This document shows, one piece after another, positions 45,963-56,819 of a DNA stretch of 64,000 nucleotides. Origin of the DNA: Patiria miniata (lineage: Eukaryota; Echinodermata; Asteroidea; Valvatida; Asterinidae). A program made the translations under genes and the position numbers. A model generated the notes under the pieces. The model ran no database searches. It was not told the origin of the DNA and saw nothing but the letters and a program-made list of their open reading frames with translations. The stretch is taken from positions 23,747,162-23,811,161 of the forward strand of contig NW_024037072.1 of NCBI RefSeq assembly GCF_015706575.1. The letters run 5' to 3'. Numbering within the stretch: position 1 is the stretch's first letter; the number at the start of each line of letters is the position of its first letter.

Positions 45963-48900
45963 CTGAAGTCGGATGAAAAGAAGATGGCACTTGGTTAAAT
46001 TGCTCTTGCCACACATACTTACTACACAACTAGAGTTTGATGGTATTGTGTTGTAAATGCAACCTGTTGCAACATTAAACAGTTTTAATTATTTGTTTTC
46101 TGAATGTTGCACTTTTTTTGCACACTCTGTGTGTCCGTTCTCTGCTTACTCAGTTTCACAGATTTCTTCCACTACTAGCAGGTTTAAAATATGTCTTAAT
46201 TGTATTATATCGGTGTAGTTTCGTGTGTAATGTGCATACATACACCCAACAATAATCTCCAAAGATTCTATGGGGATACAATACTTCTTAGGTGTAGATG
46301 AAAGCATAAATCACTCAGACACTTGCCAATTTTGGTTTCACACAGAAAACTGTCATGCACATGTATCTACAGGGTGAGTAACAAAAAAACGAAACGCAAA
46401 TGTCGCAACTATTGTTTTAGTGAAGTTCTGCATGTAGCACTTTCAAAATGTAGGATATGTAAGCTCAATTCATAAGCTTTCTTTAAGTACAAGAATCATT
46501 CAAATCACTCAAGTTACGAGATTTTAAACACAACTACCGTTTTAAAGTTCTGTCCACGGATCACAAAAAAGGTGTGCGTTCTGTCAGCAAAACGAAAACA
46601 ATTCACACACATCCCTATGTGCTTTGTTTTCGTTTTGCTAAAAGAACACTGTGATACGTGGACAGAAATAATACGGCGGTTGTGGTTAGGGTAACCTTAA
46701 AATTACATGAGTGATTTGAATGATTCTTGTACATGTACTAAAAGAAAGCTTATGAATTGGGCTTTCATATCCTAGATTTTGAAAGTGCTACATGCAGAAC
46801 TTCACTATTAAAAACAATGGTCCCGACAGTTGTTTTTTTTTTTTTTTTTTACTCACCCTGTACTCAATATTTTGTCAGCCTCAACTTGTTTTCAAGTGTT
46901 GAACTTCACTTTTAAGTCACAACAGACCATTTCAATTTAGATTTACTGTAGTCAGATAGAGTGAAATAGTCTTAAATTACCTTTCCTCTGATTGGCTCGC
47001 TGGGGTTCGTTCTGCTGTTGTATTGGTGGTCATAAGAGATGTGTTCAACCAATAAGCGGGGGCCTTTCTCAGATGGCAGTCTTGTTACTGGAACTGTGTG
47101 GAGAAAAGAGATGTCATGAAAAGGAAGTAGTATTCAATAGTAGAATCGTATATGGAAATATCTGTTTAAAAGTATTAAACAATTGTTAATTGGAAACAAA
47201 GATTTTAGCCTCAAGTTATACGACAAATTTCTTCTGATGGTAATCATGAGGTGAAGAAAAAACGTATGTGATGTGATCAAGCTACATGAGTCGTTTGTCG
47301 GGAATTTTCATTTGGAGATACAGGCCAAAATAGGGCCACTTCATCACATCACGTCATCACATCTCTTGGTGTTCCGACTTCCATCATTTTTGAACTAAAG
47401 ATGGTATCAGCATGCGGTTTTCACAGCAGTAATGCTGAGATTGTGCTCTTTTAAAATCTGTAGCAAAAATTTTTTGGACCGCGGTAGACAAACGACTCAT
47501 TTAGCTTGAACGCATCACATATGTATTTGAAATAATTCATTTTTTTTGGAGCTTTTTCTAAATTACTTATAGAAAAATTCATGAACTCTTTACCAAATCA
47601 GCAAAGAAACTGACCAGGAACAAATAAAACTCTGTTCCTTTTCTTACCAATGCCACTAGACGCGTAAGTTCCAGGGTTGCTGCCATGCCTCGTCTGTCCC
47701 AGCTGGGGCTTCTCTGGTGTCCGGAACTGATCCCGATTGGTCGAGTGGTAGCTGTACTTAGGCGGGGTCCTCTTGACTACCTCGCCGTTTCCAACCTGCC
47801 ACTTCCACCACATGTTGCCCTCGGGGTCTGCGCTGACGGCCTTGGACTGGGGTTTGACGTCACAGATAGGCTCGTGCATCAGGCGGCAGTCCTGTAAGAG
47901 GATTGAATAGTCTATTTTAGAATCTCTTTCTCTTTCATTTCTCAAACTTTTTTATCCCCCAAAAATGACTTCTGCAACCTCCAGCAAACTTCCTTTCCCC
48001 TACCTTTCAATATTCTCGACATTAATTATTTTGACAGAAAATTATGACTTTTTACTCTTTTTATCCAGTTAATGCTGGGTAAGACTACAACAATTACTAC
48101 CAATCACTATCAACTGGTACTTTCGAAATCTTCATTCTCGTGTAATATAATTTCCCTCTAAATTCAAAACCCTGCCCTGTTTCCAAGACATTCCTTACAT
48201 TTGTCAACATCGCCAGCTATTTCAGTGAGTCCAGTTGGAATACAAGTGGATGGTTATCCTTTTATGGGAATGGGATCCTAATAAACTACATGTCTTACCT
48301 GTAGGAGGAAGCCCACCTGGGAAGGGTGGGGTTTGTGCAGTCGTGCCGGAGACAGGATCCGTGACTTGGCCGGGGAGAACTTGCTTCCGGCAAGAACATT
48401 ACTGTGAATGGTGCTGTAGTGGCTCTGGGCCGCTGGAAGGTTTTCTTCATAGTTTCCGAACACACGTTTTGTGCCAGGACTGTAAGAGAATTAAGCATAT
48501 GACTGTTAACCAAACTGACTTACATGTACAACTAAGAAATCTGCTGGGTGAATGCACTTCATTGACATTTACCAGAACTTTCACAAATTTGTGATGCTGT
48601 TTTACAAACACTGATCTGACGGCTAATGTGTAGTTATACGTGCCCTTCTTTCTTTTTGGTCCTTGGCCAGGATGCAACATTATGATTCTTTCCTTCGTGG
48701 CGGTTCTCGGCACAGTCACAGGGCCAGGGCCGGGTGAACTTCCAGGATAATTAATGCCCGAAACATCCGCGGTCAACAGTTTACAAAAACATCACTTGTA
48801 AACTGTATGAAGTTGTATTGATACATGTTCATTTTTTATACAGGGAGGTAGCCCCATTAAATTTCTATGGCCACGCACGCGCACTTCATTCAGCACGAAG

Positions 48901-50068
48901 ATAGTGCGTGGCCATGTTGTGCCCATTCTTGAAAATCACGCATTCTCAAGAATGTGCATGCACATTCTTGAGAATGTGCAACTGGATCCTTGCACAATCT
49001 TCGCAAAAAATAACTCTTCCAGATTGAGCGCACATTCTTAAGAATGCGCGACAAGATAACGGTCTTGTCGATGCCGAGCACCGGCTGCGCTATGCAAGTC
49101 TAGCTGCATCCTCGTTCACTGATTCTCAATAATTATACTGTTGCAACGCAAGGCGCTGAAAAGTAGAGTGGATTGATAAGTATAGGCGTATTGATATGGG
49201 GGGGGGGGGACCGGGAAAAAATAAGAGACATAATAATACTAGTGGAAAGAATTAAATTCTGATTTTTGGGATAATAAAAGCGGGGGGGGGGGGGGGGGGG
49301 GGGAAGTAAGAATGAAGAATGTGAAGAATGAGAATGAATACTGCGACATCCCATAGTGCTAATGCTATTTCCCATTTAAATTGCCACCAATTTATTGTTC
49401 ACACCCCACCAATACGTCGCAGAGCTGGATTCTATCTAGTCAAAAGAGTAATTTTGGCAGCTTCTGGACATCGTTTTTTTTTTCGTGGCATGCATGATAC
49501 ATACAGGGACTTGTAACTTGTCTAGCCTAAACAAAGCACTTCCCAGACTAGTTCCCAGTCCTCCGTTATTACAAAACTTCCCATAGTGGGCAGAAAAAAG
49601 CAATAATAACAGGTTTAATTTGATTCAAATTATCGTAGTTATACGAGTACAGAAGCATAGAACATTTTCTTTCCTCTTTATATAAATTGTTTCCCTTTTA
49701 ACCGCTATACATTTCATTAAACATAATTATGTCGTGCAATGTTTGTTAAGATTGGGCAAAATTCATAAATTGTGCACGTGATATTCCCACCCAATCTTAA
49801 GAATGAGCGCTCATTCTTAAGAACGCGTGCTCGTTCTTAAGAATGGGCGCTCATTCTTAAGAAAGCGTGCACATTCTTAAGATTGCGTGATTTTCAAGAA
49901 TGGGCACAACAGCCATAGTACATTGTACATGAATGGGGCCGGGCTACATAATTAATATTCAGAGATTTAGTTTTCTCGACATTATTCCTTCCTCCGTGGG
50001 CCTACTTACTCAGATTTCTGCTCACCTCCTCTCTTCTTAGTTGACAATGGAGGCATATAGAGAGTCAT
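45705..50068 (-). CDS. Small multi-exon protein, possibly ciliary microtubule-associated (CIMIP6/C2orf73-like, tentative)
   Basis: Minus-strand join, 5' to 3': 50068-50026 (probable start exon), 48661-48640 (uncertain micro-exon), 48479-48299, 47891-47648, 47093-46981, 45962-45705. The last four exons join with GT-AG sites and compatible phases and encode about 265 codons ending in TGA. Visible motifs: VFGNYEENLPAAQSHYSTIH, CRLMHEPICDVKP, GNMWWKWQVGNGE, YSYHSTNRDQFRTPEKP, ISYDHQYNSRTNPSEPIRGK running directly over a junction into KHGSIVW, then a Ser/Thr/Pro-rich tail. Short repeats around aromatic/Pro residues with Arg and Asn are typical of axonemal microtubule inner proteins. I am reminded of vertebrate C2orf73 (CIMIP6) but cannot align it, so no symbol is given. 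Predicted cytoplasmic; no signal peptide or membrane segment. Confidence -1.
46370..46860. mobile_element. MITE, 491 bp, tacagggtgagt ends, TA duplication
   Basis: cagggtgagta and tactcaccctg termini, TA at 46368-46369 and 46861-46862. Long mirrored blocks: agttctgcatgtagcacttt against its complement. In the last intron of the minus-strand gene. Confidence -1.
46981..47093 (-). CDS. Minus-strand gene, internal exon (37 codons)
   Basis: Acceptor ctccacacag, donor GGAAAG|GTAATT. Encodes PVTRLPSEKGPRLLVEHISY and DHQYNSRTNPSEPIRGK. It joins phase 1 to phase 0 exactly as its neighbours require. Confidence -1.
47261..47527. mobile_element. TIR element in minus-strand gene intron
   Basis: atgtgatgtgatcaagctac and gagtcgtttgtc mirror gacaaacgactc and gcttgaacgcatcacat. 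Confidence -1.
47648..47891 (-). CDS. Minus-strand gene, internal exon (81 codons)
   Basis: Acceptor cctcttacag, donor GCATTG|GTAAGA. Encodes DCRLMHEPICDVKPQ, MWWKWQVGNG, and YHSTNRDQFRTPEKPQLGQT. GC-rich third positions contrast with the flanking DNA. Reading past the donor stays open for 16 codons, so an unspliced C-terminus is possible but less likely. Confidence -1.
48299..48479 (-). CDS. Minus-strand gene, internal exon (60 codons)
   Basis: Acceptor ctcttacag, donor CTACAG|GTAAGA. Encodes PGTKRVFGNYEENLPAAQ through SPAKSRILSPARL to VGFLLQ, all in one open frame. Enters needing two bases, exits in phase 0. Confidence -1.
48640..48661 (-). CDS. Candidate 22-nt micro-exon (weak)
   Basis: Between an AG at 48662-48663 and GGCAC|GTATAA. 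It has exactly the length class (1 mod 3) that repairs the phase break between 50026 and 48479, adding a Lys/Arg-rich GPKRKKGT. The acceptor tract is poor, so this is only a possible solution. Confidence -1.
48905..49916. mobile_element. 1-kb TIR element with arrays of a short palindrome
   Basis: Left gttgtgcccattcttgaaaa and right ttttcaagaatgggcacaac are mirror images. Next to each end is an array of the palindrome cattcttaagaatg and variants (48945-49050 and 49794-49885). The centre holds poly(G) runs. Within the first intron region of the minus-strand gene. Confidence -1.
50026..50068 (-). CDS. Probable first coding exon of the minus-strand gene
   Basis: ATG at 50068 opens MTLYMPPLSTKKRG and ends at a strong donor GGAG|GTGAGC. 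It exits in phase 1, whereas the exon at 48479 needs two bases from upstream, so one more exon must lie between them or this exon is wrong. Confidence -1.
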
Positions 50069-50099
50069 CTTGATGGTTTTGAATTGAACTTGTTAAAAC

Positions 50100-51600
50100 T
50101 TTTCTCAGAGGTACAACTTTCAGCAGATGACACGACGATGTGATAAAGATTGACGTCGAGCTGGCCCGATATGATGCTGTGCATGCAATCGACAATCCGT
50201 AACTAATGTACACAACTTTGCATCATTCGAAACGTGCACTTGTTGTTGCCACAGCATGCGCTAGTCTTCGCTCAAGACGTCATCCCGTTGCAACGACCGT
50301 GGTACCATCTGTTCCTTGCTCTATGACGGTCCACCAGGGCCTAAGGTACTATACTAATTACAGGTATTTTTTTCAGCTCAGGAAACGCCGCAGATGGAAA
50401 AAATGAGAATGTGTACGTTTAGAACTCGGAGCTGACGGTACGGCGGTGCCACAAACCATGGAGGCCGAATTAGACGAAAACTTGCAATGGGGCTTTAACG
50501 CGCCTATCAATAATTGTCTCCCCGGGTCCCCCCCCCCCCCGCCCCAGCTCCGATGTCGGGATTGGTCACGTTTTTCATGCCCCAGGGTGAATTGTTTGTC
50601 ACACGAAAACAATTTGTTGTTACCAATTTTTATATTTTATATTTTATTGTATTCTTTAACGAGGGTAGTCCACATACCATTGACGGTACTACATGGAAAG
50701 GCAATCACTATGCGCCCCACTTAATTATGTCAGAGATTGTCAACGTTAAATTTTGCCCGAGGGGTGGGATTTTGTCACTTCAAAAAGTAACAATCCCCAC
50801 GTCTTGGGTGGGGCAGCCCGGGGGGGGGGGGGAGAAAACAACAATTAATAGGCGCATAATAAGACCCTTCTCAAAATACAATGAGACGTGTTGATTTTTC
50901 AGGGAATCTGGGTTTTGAGCCATTCATTCCATTATATTGTCAATTTGCTGTAAATTTGCGAGTCACTCGATCGTTCATCACACCATGATCACACACACTA
51001 TTTACGCCGCCATGTTTTTTAGCGTTAGATGCCGCGCTTTCATTTTCAAGATGGCGTACCCATAGAAAGGTCTATTGTTTACATTTTGATAGAAAGTAAA
51101 TTTAATGATCCTATTCAGTATATTTCCTCGGAAATATATTTTTTGTTTTTCAGTGTAGTAGATTTGCTTGTTGGAAATCCAGAGATTACGGTACGCAAAA
51201 CACTCTAGGAATATTTCTGTTTGCTGTGGCTTGTTAAACCTTTCATGATTTACATATTCTGATCTACGATCATCATCAGAAACAAATAGCAGTTGTGGTT
51301 CTTGGTAGAAGTTCGGGGCTCGAGCGTCACCTCATTGAATCAACAGTATCCCAGTCTCCAATATCCAGTTTGAGACTTATTGTGCACTCCAGCTTAATCC
51401 AAATGATTAATTTTTTAAGATAATGCAATTTTGCAAAAGAAAAATGTTCCAAGCTGGTTTGTTTTCTTAGCCCCATTCTGCACCCTTATTCGATGGGCAG
51501 ACCGTCCCTAGGCTTAACATCTGTCATCTTTAAGGTCATAGCATGAGCGTAATGTACTCTTTGTTTCGACTGCCTTCCTTAATTAACAAAATGTAGGCCT
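50100..51600. other. No gene recognised; promoter-like patch
   Basis: Around 51005-51060 there are gccgccatg and caagatggcg motifs (YY1-like) in less AT-rich DNA, which might mark a promoter, but no exon could be tied to it. Confidence -1.
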
Positions 51601-51639
51601 ACTCCAAAGTATCTGATCAGTATCGGAAGACTGTGGGGA

Positions 51640-51960
51640 CATAGATCGTTCCACAGTTCCAGTGTTCGGGAGCAAATTAAGCTGCGGAAAAATGTTCGCT
51701 CGTACCCCCGCCCTGCAAGGTTGCCATACTCCGTCAGAATTGTTTCTCAACTTCTTGTTTTAGATCGGCTCTGAAGACTTATTTTTTTCTCAGAGGCAAG
51801 GTGAAGTTATTGTAATTACACTGTATAATTCATTTTTGACTTTGTCATGTACTGAATAATAATATCGATCGCTGGTTTGGGTTGGACATTTTATGGCAAG
51901 CGCCATAAGCGCCCATCTGTGGTGGAAACCGGCGCTTTACAAGTCTTTATTATCACTTCA
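51640..51960 (+). pseudogene. Decayed LINE 3' end
   Basis: The plus strand reads FRSALKTYFFLRGK before a stop (51760-51805), the usual C-terminal FKxxLKTxLF of CR1/L2-type reverse transcriptases, preceded by WGHRSF. The 3' part ends in gcgctttacaagtctttatt, typical of such tails. Frameshifts upstream. Confidence -1.
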
Positions 51961-52892
51961 ATGTGGAGTTTAATGGGTGCTTTTCTAAAAATAAATGTTT
52001 TTATAGCTTGTCTGTCTTTGCATGGGCATAATAAAATTCTTCTTTGAGCTAACAAAATAATGATCCATGTAGGCCTAGGAAATATTGATATTGTGCATTA
52101 AGATACGAGAGGAATACCTGTGAGTTACCATTGAGGTGGCATTTCAGTGGCAATCATTATGGGGTTACATGTACATCGTGGGATTAGGTTTGATATTCAT
52201 GTTTCAAGTTCATGTGTTGTATGTTCCGTTCGTAAGAAAGCTGCGGAGAATAACTGTCAGGAAATCACAAAATAAAGAACATAGAAAGAAGAACCAGCAC
52301 AAAACCAAAGGGAATTATCCTAATCACCCGAAAAGTTGAACAATTTCAAAACAGTGATCGGGTTGTAGCTCGTTTTACGCAATGACAACCGTCAACAATG
52401 AGACAATGGGTGCCTTGGAGTCAGCCCCCGGTCACCTAAGACGGAGAAAATAATGATATGACAACAACTTATAACACAATGGTGATCGGTTTGTACTCGA
52501 TCTCAAAACAACAATTAGCAAAGAAAAAAAGGGGAACCAAGACAAAACTAAAATAAAAACCAAAAGTTTCTTTTTAGCTATTAAACAATCACAACTAATG
52601 ATTCTCGTGAACAAGAGACGCGTCAAGTACTCAGTCTTTGTCACTTGCTTTGGTCTCCGTAAAATAATATAAACTGCATCATGACACAAGTCGGAACTAT
52701 TTTGTTACTTCGATATCATAATGTTTCAGTTGTCTGTCGGTCTATATAATAATAGGCATAATTTTTGCTGCGTCTGAATTACTGGTCGCAATTCCAGCTG
52801 GTGCTATTAAAAAAAACCAGGCTGATGATCAGACATTCATGGGTGCAGAGCCACGGTGGAACTTTAGAAACTCTCGACCCTAGAAAAAAGGC

Positions 52893-53110
52893 TGTGACGT
52901 AATTTTCATCAGAAATATGGACTAAGCTTTTGATTGGTCGGTTTGGATGCCATGTTTTTGTAATACAACGACGGGTTACCGAAGACCCGATAGAAGGCGC
53001 CCGCTGAATGGCCAGGATGTCGATGATTGCATTAATCGCCGAATCTGCTCGCATATCACAGATCCTTGCTGTGCAAGGGGATATTCCACAGACTACAAAA
53101 AAACCGCGCG
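52893..53110 (+). repeat. Interspersed repeat family, copy C
   Basis: Carries tgacgtaattttcatcag, ttttgattggtcgg, ccgaagacccgata and cgaatctgctcgcatatc. Confidence -1.
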
Positions 53111-53624
53111 CACGCTAACTCAGCATCACACCGTCACGAGAGAAACATTCCCACTCATATCACAAGCCTGACAATTCATATTGACCATACTCAGGGAAGA
53201 AGAAAGAAAACTCAACTGTTTCAGTCACAGGTGTCTCCGAAACCTCAAAGGTACTAAGTTGGCATAGTTTTCAAATATAGGTTTCCCAGTTAATTTGACA
53301 TTTGTAACCTACAAAGTTGATGGAACGATACTTTAATTTCGTTTTTTTTGTATTTTTTTTTTTTACTACAGTTTTTTCCCCACATATGTAAAGATCGAAT
53401 TTACAAAATTTAGAGAGAATTAGAATGCTAGATTTGTGATTTACACTCCACCCAAAATGAATGAATTTGTTCAATGAAACCCAATGATGTAATGGAATCA
53501 GATCAATGTATCTGTCCGTCGATTTTTTTTTTTTTTAAATGAAAGGTCAAATTAGGTTTTGCCCTTCACCGACGTTTTAAACACTGTATACTCAGTGTGT
53601 TACCTCCAGAGTGAAAGTTGGAAA

Positions 53625-53705
53625 AAATCACTCAGGTGGGACTCGAACCCACGACCTCCTGCTTTCTAGTGCAGATGTCTTACCACTCGACCACCGAGCT
53701 AACGG
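53625..53705 (-). mobile_element. tRNA-derived SINE-like head
   Basis: Minus strand: A-box-like ggtggtcgagtggtaaga and B-box GGTTCGAGTCCC, close to a full tRNA-like fold but without a matching acceptor stem. Flanks (gtatactcagtgtgttac, gacgttttaaacactg) reappear inverted at 57760-57845 without the tRNA part. Confidence -1.
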
Positions 53706-54313
53706 GATCGGTTGGCTGGTTCGAATCTTATGTACATAGCAGCGGGTACCGCATAAACTATCATAAGATGGAAATTTTGCGTCGGGGCTAGTAACTAAAC
53801 CGTAAACGCGCATCTCAAGGTTTACATTGCAGTACGGCAAATTAACATGTAACTTAATAATACGGGGAATCCGTGTACTAATTACGGTCAAATTGTTACG
53901 GTCACGTTATTTTAGGAACACGTTCCTGACCGTAATTTATGGCTTTTGGTAGCAAACGTGTGACAGTGATTTTCCGTAAAATAACGAGTATTTTTAAAAA
54001 TTTAACGACAGTACGGCTTGTGGTGTACTTGTGAGGACTTGTAATAGGCTTCACCAATATAGGAAGAGTACGAAAGCCCATTAGCGCCACTGCAAGTATA
54101 TATGTTGCGGATTATTTAATTCGTTATTACGGATTATTTAATTCGTTATTACGGATTATTAATTCGTTATTACGAATTACTCATACGTTCTGAGTCATTA
54201 CTCGGCAAGTATGGCACAGGAGTGCTAACGTTGTATGCAAAGATAGCGCCGCCTAGCGGCGTTATATACATAGGCCCCTGGTCACGTGCTCTCCACGTGT
54301 GAGAACATCAGAC

Positions 54314-54804
54314 TTAATTCGTAATAACAATTAATAATCCGTAATAACGAATTAAATAATCCGTAATAACGAATTAATAATCCGTAATAACGAATTAAAT
54401 AATCCGTAATAACAAATTAATAATCCGTGATAACGAATTAAATAATCCGTAATAACGAATTAATAATCCGTAATAACGAATTAAATAATCTGTAATAACG
54501 AATTAATAATCCGTAATAACGAATTAAATAATCCGTAATAACGAATTAATAATCCGTAATAACGAATTTATAATCCGTTATAACGAATTAAATAATCCGT
54601 AATAACGAATTAATATTCCGTAATAACGAATTAGTAATCCGTTATAACGAATTAATAATCCGTAATAACGAATTAAATAATCCGTAATAACGAATTAATA
54701 ATCCGTAATAACGAATTAAATAATCCGTAATAACGAATTAAATAATCCGTAATAACGAATTAATAATCCGTAATAACGAATTAATAATCCGTAATAACGA
54801 ATTA
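54314..54804. repeat. Satellite: 21-22-bp units, more than 20 copies
   Basis: Units are taataacgaattaaataatc, cg or the same lacking one taa. About three units in inverted orientation lie at 54108-54180, so the two tracts can fold on each other. Confidence -1.
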
Positions 54805-55019
54805 CATGTGCAAGATTTTTGAACACGTATGCAAATGAGGAACAGTCTGGTGCCTGGATATGCGTTACACATTTATCGAGACAACATGCAGTATCATATT
54901 TCATATGAGCAAAATGGAAAGGAAATTAGTATTTTCGAGAAGGCGTGGACGAATCGCGAAAATAACAATTGTGAATAATAGCACCAAGTACACGATAAAA
55001 ATCCATTACAGGCCAATTG

Positions 55020-55062
55020 CGCATTGATCTCCATATACACAGACTGTGTATGGAGATCAATG
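55020..55062. repeat. Short hairpin
   Basis: gcattgatctccatatacac mirrors gtgtatggagatcaatgc with a 2-base indel. Confidence -1.
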
Positions 55063-55279
55063 CAATTGCGGTATCCAATCAGGATACAGGAAGAAAGTTT
55101 CCTATCCAGGGTTTACTATTGGAAACGCGGTTGGAAATAAAGTAAGCACTGGGGACGAGGTTGGCGCTAATGGGCTTTCGTAGAAGAGAGTAGTTGATAA
55201 TTCTCAAAGTTCAGTCTTGTTGTCTGTGTAAGACATAAAACCTGTCTTTGTTTTCCCTTTATTATTTTCACTGTAGACT

Positions 55280-55528
55280 ATGTACCGTTCCATCCTGATG
55301 CGCCTGGCCCTGCTGGTACTAGCCAGGGCTTCCCTCGCCCTCCTGAACGACGACCCGGTGCAGCTGGCCAAGCGAGACTTCCTTACATGCTCAGGAGTCT
55401 GCAGTATCTGCCGCGCGAGGTACCAGCCTCATGCGTACGACTTCGGGGCATGTCTTCATTACTGCCTTGAACACCCAAACAACTATTGGCCTGCCTTAAT
55501 GTGCATCATGACTTGGCCGGGCTATTAA
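55280..55528 (+). CDS. Eclosion-hormone-like neuropeptide precursor
   Basis: 82 codons. Residues 1-20 are a signal peptide: MYRS, hydrophobic core LALLVLARASLA, small residues at the likely cut. A short acidic spacer ends in the dibasic site KR (31-32), predicting a 50-residue mature peptide from DFLTC to the end. Its six cysteines (37, 41, 44, 58, 62, 75) are spaced C-x3-C-x2-C-x13-C-x3-C-x12-C, matching the insect eclosion hormone frame C-x3-C-x2-C-x12-C-x3-C-x10-C, three predicted disulphides. EH-type precursors have been reported in echinoderms. The role here is inferred: a secreted peptide acting on a cell-surface receptor, in insects a guanylyl cyclase. ATG is three bases after acceptor ttttcactgtag, so a leader exon should lie upstream. 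It could instead be another six-cysteine secreted peptide. Confidence -1.
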   Translation: MYRSILMRLALLVLARASLALLNDDPVQLAKRDFLTCSGVCSICRARYQPHAYDFGACLHYCLEHPNNYWPALMCIMTWPGY

Positions 55529-55727
55529 TGTTGAATGCACGTATAGGAGAGTGTTTGGTAATCCCGAAAACTGGATAACCCCAAACACTTTCATTAATAC
55601 ATAGCTGTGCGCTGACGCAAGCAAAGATATGAGTTTTACTCTGTTTAATATAAACTATTTAATAATATATACTGTATGCAGTGCCCCAATGGAAACCGGT
55701 TTTAAACTGTTTGGGCATACCTGGGCA

Positions 55728-55733
55728 AATAAA
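55728..55733 (+). terminator. Polyadenylation signal of the EH-like gene
   Basis: AATAAA about 200 bases after the stop codon of the secreted precursor, giving a short 3' UTR. Confidence -1.
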
Positions 55734-56819
55734 GATCGTATGTGGGAAAGATAGATATGCTCCGCTGAAAAAAAAGGTGAAACAGGAAGTAGCTGCTCAT
55801 TGGGACGGGCGCCACCACGTTCTTGGTAGGTAAAACGCAGATTTGCTCCAGTTACTCAACGAGATAACTAAGCTGTACCACGGCATTATACAAGTTTTTA
55901 AATAATACAGAAATGTAACATTTTAAAGCAGTTTATTCCCTATTTAGCACCACTCGGATGCTTTTGAAGTGCCTCATTTGAAATTGACAATGTACATGCA
56001 GTAGCCTATATGTTGTGAATGAACTGACTGTATTTATAAACATGACATTTAGAGATGGGGTGGTAATATGAACATTTCCCCCCCCCCCCAAAAAAAAACC
56101 ATTTCGTATTTTCAATGTAAACATTGCTTATTGCTTACTTCCTACAGGGATTAGTATTTAAGTACACAGTACATGCATCAAAAATGTGAAGGGGGATCAT
56201 ATATTCATGTTATGAGAAATAGGTTCTATACTTGAATTCAATTAATGACAATAATAAAATGTTTCTGTTTCTGAAAATGAAATTACTTGGTGTGTCTTCC
56301 TTTGTTACTGACAATCTGAAGTAGCAGTGATTAGTATGACTAACTTGCTAGTAAAACAACTGACAGAAAATCACAGCGAAACACGTCTGGAGTTGAGCAA
56401 GGTTTGACTTCCCGTGAATTATTTGTTTTTAGATGCTTCGTTTACCTAAGTTCATTCAAGTTCAATCGTTCAAATGTTACTTTAAACATGTTACTTTATC
56501 ATTCTAAAACAACTTGACCACTTGAACATTCTGGTGTTGAAAACAAAGATGTGTTATTGTCTGCAGTGATAATAGGACGCATGTTTGTTTAATCGGCCTA
56601 TGTCTCATCCCCGTGGTCGATCTACTTTTCAGAAAACGGCGATGGGGGGCGAGGGGGAGGGGGGGGGGAGGTAGTCCGGCAGATAGTTGATTGCATTGTG
56701 CCTTTGATGATACAAGCATGCCATGTGGCACACAGTCAGACCTAAGCTGTTGACCTAAGCTGTTGAGTGGTCAATTAATCACGCGCGTTATTTAAAGTAT
56801 GTTGTGATGATCATTCGAA

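Larger units (their letters stand above)
54069..55182. mobile_element. 1.1-kb TIR element enclosing a 21-bp satellite
   Basis: 20-bp inverted ends tacgaaagcccattagcgcc (54069-54088) and its exact mirror (55163-55182). It encloses the satellite and its inverted copies and ends 95 bases before the exon of the EH-like gene. Confidence -1.

Noticed and set aside
45316..46029. 237-codon minus-strand frame
   Set aside because: It overlaps the last exon of the minus-strand gene in another frame, runs on into a MITE, and does not match the phase of the upstream exon.
50446..50894. Frames starting MPQTMEAELDENLQ and MSPRVPPPP
   Set aside because: They pass through poly(C) and poly(G) runs and AT-rich DNA; proline/glycine runs explain the openness.
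54108..54804. CRISPR-like array
   Set aside because: Units are contiguous with no unique spacers, and the window is eukaryotic; it is a satellite.
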